A stretch of 64,000 nucleotides of DNA from Armigeres subalbatus (lineage: Eukaryota > Arthropoda > Insecta > Diptera > Culicidae), in the NCBI RefSeq assembly GCF_024139115.2, contig NC_085141.1:370721925-370785924 (forward strand), read 5' to 3'. The notes beneath the pieces were generated by a model. The model saw nothing but the letters and a program-made list of their open reading frames with translations, was not told where the DNA came from and did not search any database. A program made the position numbers and the translations under genes. Below, in pieces: positions 32,181 to 41,100 of this stretch. Each line of letters opens with the position of its first letter. Positions within the stretch are counted from its first letter, which is position 1.

Positions 32181-35100
32181 CTGAAAATGGGGAAAGAATA
32201 GAATAGAATATTGGAGTCGAGGCTTTTGACTCGCAGCTAAACATTCAATAAGCACATCATCATGAAGTGGGGGAGGTTTCAAAGCTAAGTTACCATTTAT
32301 GAAAATCGAATAAAATAAAACCAAACTTACGAAAGGTTTCAATACTTACACAATACTGTTCATAAGTTTGGGGGTCTTCTTCTCGACGATCGGTAGCAGC
32401 GTTTCCACCATCCACTGGTTGTCACAATCGCACTGCCATGGGTTGACTCGGATGTCGATCACCTCCATGTCGTCCCATCGGGCCAACAGTTGCGAATCCA
32501 GCGTGCTCAGATTGTTGTTATGCAGGTAGAGCTTCTTGACCCGAGGCCACTCCAACCGAACCGGATCGTCCTCATTAGGTCGGTTGAATGCATCTCCGTG
32601 CAGGAGCGTCAGCTCCGGATTGTTACAAATGTGTACCTCCTGGAGTCCTTCAAGCTTGCTAAACGCACCGCGTCCAATTATCTTCAGCGGAGTTATGTAG
32701 GAAAGGCTGAGGTACTCCAAGGTCTTGATCGTCGGGAAGACACTGAAAAAGTCTCGTTATTATCATCTTACCACTTACATATGTCATTAGGAAAATTCAA
32801 CTTACTGATCTCCCTGGATGTCCACAATCGGATTCTCATCTAAACTGAGCCATTTCAGATTGATTGCGTAGTCCAAAGCCTCTGGGATAGCCGTCAGCAA
32901 ATTTCCCGTCAAATTCAAATGCCACAACCCCTGCGGAGAGTGGAATATTCTGGACGGAACCTCCAGCAGTTCCATGTAGCTCAAATCCAGCGTCCGCAGC
33001 GTCATGAGACTCCCGATGGCGATCTCAGTCGACTGATCCAGAATCTTGAACGCGTTCTCCGCCAAACTCAGTTCCTCCAAGTTGGGCAAATGTTCGAACA
33101 GATCGGAATCCAACGAGTGCATCTGGTTGCTGTCCAGCCGTAGAACGCGCAGCTTTTCCAGCGGTAGATACTCGTCCGGATTGTAGCTTCCCTCGAAGAT
33201 CTCCGGGATCAACGTTTTGCGGGTGAGCATATTATAGGACAGATCCAGTACCTCAAGATTCGACAGGTAGTAGAAAGCCTTCTTGGCAATGACGCTGATG
33301 TTGTTATGGCTCAGATCGAGCTTTTTCACGTCAAACTGAGGAAATTGGGGTACTTCCGGAATGTTGTTTCGGCTGAGGATCATTATGTCGGTGGCAACTC
33401 CGCTGTCGTTCAGTGTGGCCCAGTCGCTCATGTTGAACAGTTTATAAAGCTTCATGGAGGAGCAGTCAAACGTTCGCAGTTCGACGTTGCAGTTGCACGT
33501 GTCGCATAGTGCGTTCGGCTCCTTCGCAGTTTTATCTCCACTGCCATCGGTTGTGTTCTGTGGATGAGTAAATGATTTTTTTTCAGTTATGCGAAATATG
33601 TATACTGCCGCTAACCGCAAGTCGAGCACATCTGTGTATGGGCCTCCATATACAGATGTGCTCGTCTTGAGGTTGGCGGCAGTATATGTTGATACAAAAA
33701 GTTTTTATGGAGAAGAATTTTATAATTTCATAATTGAGAAAATGTCTGCTAAACTGCTCAAAAATTGATTTGACTGTCCTATTGCTTCTATTTTGAATTA
33801 GGTCGATAAATAATTTTTAATATTTTAGCAAAAATGGAAATAATAATCCGTGACTCTCATGTGTTCTGGATTCAGTTGTGCTTTACAGGAAATAATTGGC
33901 AGATTGTGTGCTTGACCCGAGTTCATCTCGCATAGCGTCCGAAACATGAAATATCATGCTATCAGTTTAGTTGCGTTTCAGTTCAGATTAGATTATATCG
34001 CGAGGCCTGTACGTTTGTGATAAGCTTTGAAATAAATACATCATGAATGTAAAATGTTACTTTCAGGACAATATATTTATTTGAATTATGTCGACTGTTA
34101 GCAATGTACTTTTCGGTGGTTATTTGGCGTTTCAGTCTATATTGTGAATGAAAAACAACTATATGTTTTTTTTTCTCCAACGTTTTCGACCCTTATTGGA
34201 TCTTTTTCAAGGATCAAAACGTTGGAGAAAGAAAACATATATGGTTGTTTTTCATTCACAATATAGACGCCAAATACCCACCGAAAAGAACAATATGTTT
34301 ATTAAATAGTAAATATTGTCTGTTTCCTTGGTAACAAAACGCGCCGACCATTTTTTAGGCACTATCAAAATCGTCGCCAACATCTTTATTCTAAAATTAT
34401 GTTAGTTTTATTAGAAAATAATGTCAATCTGCATTAAAAATAGGGCTCAATTTTGGGAAATAATGTGATTATTGAGTATATAAAATTTTGTTCACAGTTG
34501 ATTTGACAGATCTTATGGTCATTTCTGCTGGCGACGATTTTGGCGTCAATTTGTTTTGCGACGATTTCAAATCGTCGCGGACGATAAGGTGGGAAATTGA
34601 TAATAGCTTATCAAAAGTTTTCTCTCGCATTTAAAACAGTATCAGATGGAAGATTATTTAAATTTTTAAGTGTTATTTACTACTGTCAATCATTGGATCT
34701 CCCGCATTTTTCTGAGAATTTGAATTTATGTGAATATGTAAATTCAGTGTTGTGTTAGTTGAATCGATACTGAAATACTGCGTCTTGTAGGTCATGGAGA
34801 GGACAGTTAACAACAAATATACATTACTCGTTGATCCCGTACCATCCGACGGAAACTGTCTGTTTTCATCAACAATATATCAATTAACGGGACCACACCA
34901 TATACGCATGACGTATTCAAAGAAGCTGTTTTCACTTTACGCCAGGAATGTGTTAAACATCTCTTTATGTGCATCGATACGCAGAGCTCTACATTACGGG
35001 TGGGAAGATGTGTAGTTGTGTTGGTAATCCGAGCTCGGTGAATTTTGTACTCACCCAGTGAACTTTTCGGTTTTCTTATGGCAAAATGTTCACGATTCGG

Positions 35101-38100
35101 TTTCCTTATGGCAACTAACCAAAACAAAGAAAAACTTTCCATCGAAATTGAAGTATTGCACAAGATTTTTCTCATGCAGTACTAAGATTCCGTCGTATTT
35201 ATGCTGACAACACATCCCTTCATTGAAAATTTTCAACATTTTGCTCAAATTTGTTACTTCAAAAAAGTAAACAACAGCTGATTCGGTTTCTTTATGGCAA
35301 ATTTTCGATGATTTTTTTCCGTTGCAACGGCAAAACACTCACCAACACTCGCAAAACTCGGCCGTTTGGGCCACCCGATATATACCACCCTGGTATTGAC
35401 GATTGTTCGGAGCTGCAGCGCATGATAGATTTGTTTCAAGATTGGTGCACAAGAAAACAAATGGTAATAAGTGCTGAAAATGCTCTATCATTTCATTCTA
35501 CCGGAAACACTCCCCAATAATTTGGAATTACAAAATATGCGGGACAATACTACCCCGGGTATCTACTGTGAAAGACTTAGGAGTACTGCTGGATACAAGT
35601 ATGTCCTTCCGTGATCACTATTCTGCCATAATTGCTAAAGCCAACAGAAATCTCGGATTCATTATGCGGACAACTCGGGAGTTCTTGAAACCATTCAGCC
35701 TACGATCGCTTTATTATTCACTAGTTCGCTCTACGCTTGAATCTGCGTGTGTGGCTTGGTGTCCATACACTGAAATCTGGATTAAGCGTATTGAAAACAT
35801 TCAATCCAGGTTCACTAGATTTGCCCTCAGACTACTTCCATGGAATGACATAGCTAACATGCCTCGATATGAAATTCGCTGCCGGCTCCTTGGAATGGAA
35901 ACTCTACGTAGCCGCATAGAGGCTTTTAGGGCAGTTTTTGCTGGAAAGTTGCTGTTCGATTGATGCGCCGCAAATTTTGGAAAAGATTAATATCAATGCA
36001 CCGACAATCACCTTACGGCCAAGAAACCCCTTGAGATTGGACTTTAGGAGAACTCACTACGAACTAAATGAACATATCACTGCTATTTGCCGAGAATTCA
36101 ACAAGGTTTACCCGCTTTTCGACTACAGCATCTTTGCAACTATCTTCAAGAACCGGCTCAAACAGCTTCATCTCCAACCAGAGCTTATTTTAGACAACAT
36201 AGAAAGGGAAGTTTGTTTCCAATTACTATAAACTGTAAAAAAGTTGCTCCCTGTTCTTTTCTTTTGTTTCCGGTGAGTTGAAAATGGATCGAGTGACGTC
36301 ATCATTCATCCTTTCATACGTGTTGCTATTTTTATCAGTTGACTATTTAATCATAAGAGAAAATATTGTATTAGTATATTATGTTTTAATTACTATGATT
36401 ACTCAATTTATGTAAAACTGTATTTAAGAAAAGATATGGGGTTTTTATGCCCTTTTGATGGAATTTTTTCTCATCAAAAGGGCTTTTCCCCATCCTTCAT
36501 CCTCATTGAAATAATTTTCAGATGAGGTATAAATAAATAAATAAAACTGACTCAAAAGCCTAAAAAAAGTATATATTTTCTTATCCTTCTTTTTTATTTG
36601 TTTTCAAAATGTGTAAACTCATCGAACTTTTTTTCTATATAACTTAGTTTAACCTAATCAAGTAAGTTCCTTTCTTCATTAGCCTACTCTACACCGTATA
36701 CATAAAGTAATACCTTTCAATTCATATTTTCACAACACTTTCTTTCAAAAAAAAATGTAAAGGCCATGATTTTATTTATCAAATTTTGTAAACATTGATT
36801 ATTATTAATCAAAAACGTTCAAAAACAATCAATGAAATCCAATATTTGACACTCATTATAAATGTATCCCGTAAATTATTATACATTTCCTAATCAATTT
36901 TCATCTGTTATTTTTGTTTCCTTTTTTTCAATATTACAAAACCTATAAAAGGAAAATTATTTTCCTCTCAGATTATAATTTATCAAAAAAAAAGTGTGAG
37001 CTCACAGTACTTTCACTTTTGAATTTTCAACTTGGCATTACTTCATACTACGATGCAAAAAACGTTAAGATTCTTTTAACGTGTTACTTATGAGCTACAT
37101 CGAGACCATCATCTTGCCGTAACTCTCTGCGCGTTTCGAAGGGACTCGAGAATGCCCCTGAAACTCGAACTACGCACGGTGCCGCCAGAAGCGAATATTA
37201 TCGCACTTTCATGAACCTCCGTGGTTTTCTCACGAAAAGAAAGCTTTGAGCACCAGGAAAAGGTTACGGGGTTTTAAAAATCTTTCATCGGTGAAATTTT
37301 AAAATTGTATGATTTTCCCCATATACATACATGTTAGCTGCAAAATATAAATATATAGGGCTTTCCTTTTCAATAGTAATTAGATCAAGTATTGTTGAAA
37401 TGTCAGCAGCAATACGAAATTTTCCAAATAAATGAACGTAACATTCGACATTCGGCTAATATGTCCAGCCCAAGTGAGTCTGTCATACATTAAGAATGGT
37501 AGAACTATCAATCTGATGGTACAACAGTGCTGAACGCGTAAGTTTTTGCTCTTAATTGCACAGTTTACTCTCCAGATTAGACAATCCAATGTTTTCAAGG
37601 TAATAAAACAATATTTCAAGACATTTTATAATATTGAGTAAGTGATATGTTCCCAATAGCTATGAAGATCGATCATGAAAAGCGCCACAACTTAGTTTGC
37701 GTTCTGTGTTTGGAAAGCCAATCCTAATAAAAGATGTGTGCAAATGCCAATGTTTACCCATTGATGGGTACTTTTGTTTGCTATCTCTTTCCTTCTGCTG
37801 GGAAATTTACCCATTTTGGGAAAGTAAAAGGATCTATTTATTTAAGTGAGTGAAACTAGCCATGTTTTAAAAATCAAGTAATTTGGATGGAAAATACTTG
37901 CTAAGCTGGTCGTTTAAAGATTGCATAAGTATTGAGTCTTTTGCTACACGGAAAACCAAAGCTACCCGAAAGTGGGTTGTCTTCAGTCAAAACAGTACTT
38001 TTGGAGAAAAACCCAAAAATTGAGAATATTAAATTTACTCAAATTTTGGTTATTGGGCCGAACTACCCCAGTGAGGTTCTTGCATCTTGTTCTCGTTCTA

Positions 38101-41100
38101 TCAGAATCAAAGACAGGAAAAACTACCCAAATTTTGGATAAATTTTGTTGCGATGTTCTCTTCAGTAGCTTCAGTAGCAGGTAGCTTTCTCTTCAGTAGC
38201 TTTTTTGAACTCATGTTTTGGGTTGATTTATCTGTATAGTAATTGTCTGTGATTTGTTCTTATTTTAATCATTTAATTTTACATCTCTGTGCTCAGACAA
38301 TTACTGATGCATTAGGAAAGCGAATATTTTATGCTTGTTTTAATTTATTATGTTAGCATGTGACAATTTTCTTGCAATACCTGTTATCCAATAAAATTCG
38401 TTGAATTTTTCGTGATAATGCAATAGTGAATTGGCCTTTGCTCACATCTTTTATTAGGATTTCTTTTCCAAACACAGAACGCAAACTAAGTTGCGGCGCT
38501 TTTCGTGATCGATCTTTATGATCATTAGGAACATATCACTTACTCAATATTATAACATGTCTTGACATATGGGTTTATTACCTTGGAAACATTGCATTCT
38601 CTAATCTGGACTAACTTTGCAATTAAGAGCAAAAACATACGCGTTCAGCATTGTTGTTCCATCACATTCATAGTTCGACCAGTTTTATTGTATGACAAAC
38701 TCACTTGGGCTGGACACATTACCCGAATGTCGAAAATTCATTTATTTGTATTGCTACTTGCATTTCAACAATACTTGATTTAATTAATATTGAAAAGGAA
38801 AGCACTATATATTTATATTTTGCAGCTAACATGTATGTATATGGGGAAAACCATACATTTTTAAAATAGGGCGTATTCAAAATTTCACCGATGAGAGATT
38901 TTAAAACTCCCCGTAATCCTTTTCCTGGTGCTCAAAGCTTTCTTTTCGTGAGAAAACCACGGAGGTTCATGAAAGTGCGATAATATTCACTTCCGGGGGC
39001 ACCGTGTTACGCACATCACCCGATCCATCGTCGCTTTGATCAACCGTGTCAGTTTATCCGGAAATCCGTGTTCGTGAATTAGCTGCCATAGCTGGTCCCG
39101 ATCTATTGTATCATATGCGGCTTTGAAGTCGATAAATAGATGATGTGTGGGCACGTTGTATACGCGGCATTTCTGCAATACCTGACGTATGGCGAACACC
39201 TGGTCTGTGGTAGAGCGTTCACCCATATATTCCGCCTGGTACTGCCCCACGAACTCTCTTCCAATTGGTGTTAGTCAGCGGCATACAATTTGGGAGAGTA
39301 CATTGTAGGGGGCGTTCAGCAATGTAGTTGCTATAATCCAGCTTATCGCCCTTTTTGTAGATGGGACACACGACACCTTCCATCCACTCCTGCGGAAGAA
39401 CCTCATCCTCCCAAACCTTGGTAATGACACAGTGCAGCGCTCTAGCCAGTGCCTAACCCCGTGTTTAAACAACTCTCCTGGTAGTTGATCAACTTCAGTT
39501 CATTGCCATATCGCCATTCAGGTGCTCTTCGTAGTGCCGCCACCACCTTTGGATCACCTCACGCTCGTTTGTAATAAGGTTCCCGTTTATGTCCTCACAC
39601 ATATCGGGCTGTGGCACGTGGCCCTTACGTGAACGGTTCAACTTCTTATAGAACTTTCGTGCGTTATTAGAGCGATACAGAGATACTGCGCATAGCTGCA
39701 CTTCCATTGGGAGTGCCACTTTCAGCTACTGTGCGAAGTCTTGGGCTAGTCTACCATCTTGTAGCCGCCCAATGTTTAGCCGCGGCGGACGACTCCGACG
39801 CGTGTTGTACACCGTCAAGCGTTTCGAGCGCAGACATATTGCAACGAGGTAGTGGTCGGATTCAGTATTCGCACTGCGGTAAGTGCGGACGTTCGTGATG
39901 TCGGAGAAGAATTTACCGTCGATTAGAACGTGGTCGATTTCGTTTACCGTTTCTTGGTTAGGTGATCTCCATGTGGCCTTGTGGATATTTTTGCGGGGAA
40001 AGAAGGTGCTTCGGACTACCATTCCGCGGGAGGCTGCGAAGTGTATGCATCGTTCGCCGTTGTCATTCAATACGGTATACAGACTATCCGGTTCGATGAC
40101 CGGTCTATACATTTCCTCCCTTCCTACCTGTGCGTTCATGTCACCGATGACGATTTGTACGTCCCGATAACGGACGATAGGCATAATGTACGTTAGGCAT
40201 AATGGACGTTTGGCTTATTTCTGCCTTCTTAATGTCATAGGCTGTTCTTTGGGTAATTTTATGCCTAACGTCCATTATGCCAAATGTACATTATGCCTAT
40301 CGTCCGTTATGCCTAACGTCCATTATGCGTAACGTACTTATGCCTAACGGGGTATACCCAGATTTAGTCACAAACAAGTTGCTGCTACAATTTCTGACTG
40401 ACTTGTGCTGCTCGGGATGTATATCCTCTAACCTAAGTCATTATTCAAGTATACGAAAGAAAACTCGCAGGACGGCGTCGCGGAGTGTTTTTGGTTTGGA
40501 ATAATAACGAACTATATTGACGATGTTTCTGATCATTGTTGATAAATTGCTGCTAATTTCCCGCATTACTTATAGAACATTTTGAGAATTGAAACCCTAA
40601 TTTACTTAATACGCTTTAACTATGCATTAGATTAATTCGAATAACTTGACAAATTGCTTGATAATATTCTAGTAATAACGTTTCCAAATTCGTACCGATA
40701 AGGGGAAATATTGATTACATTTACTGTTCAAACAGCAAAACACTGATATTGTGAACCAATATTGTAATACTTTATTCAAAAGTTTGATGTTACTGTAGTA
40801 TGATAAATCGAACTCATGTTTAATTAAACTATTTCATAGTCAATTACAGAGTTTCAAAAGATTAATCGTATAATTGAGTTTTTAATCAATTTTATAATAA
40901 TTATATAATTTTATAATGATTGTGACTGACATTTATGAGTCGATATTGAAAGGAACAAACGATTCATAGAAATATCGAGATGTGGAATAGAAAATCCTTG
41001 AAAAGCTCTTTGAAGAGACCTTCATAGTAAACCAGAAAATATTGTTTTCATATGGCATGTTTTGCTTTCATGAGCCGACTCGTGGAGGTTTGACTGTAAT

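Larger units (their letters stand above)
37081..40166 (-). mobile_element. RTE-like LINE fragment, split by a Transib-like element
   Basis: The minus strand carries the endonuclease from 40184 down, a linker, the RT fingers to 39012 and, beyond the insertion (39006-37175), the next RT block SGAFSSPFETRRELRQ at 37174-37081. Insertion boundaries are confirmed by the coding sequence V-M-C-V joining V-R-V-S-G. The 5' end is replaced by a foldback at about 40167. Several frameshifts. Confidence 0.75.

Noticed and set aside
32490..33509. Plus-strand reading frames (32490-32843, 32919-33143, 33306-33509)
   Set aside because: Antisense shadows of the LRR exons.
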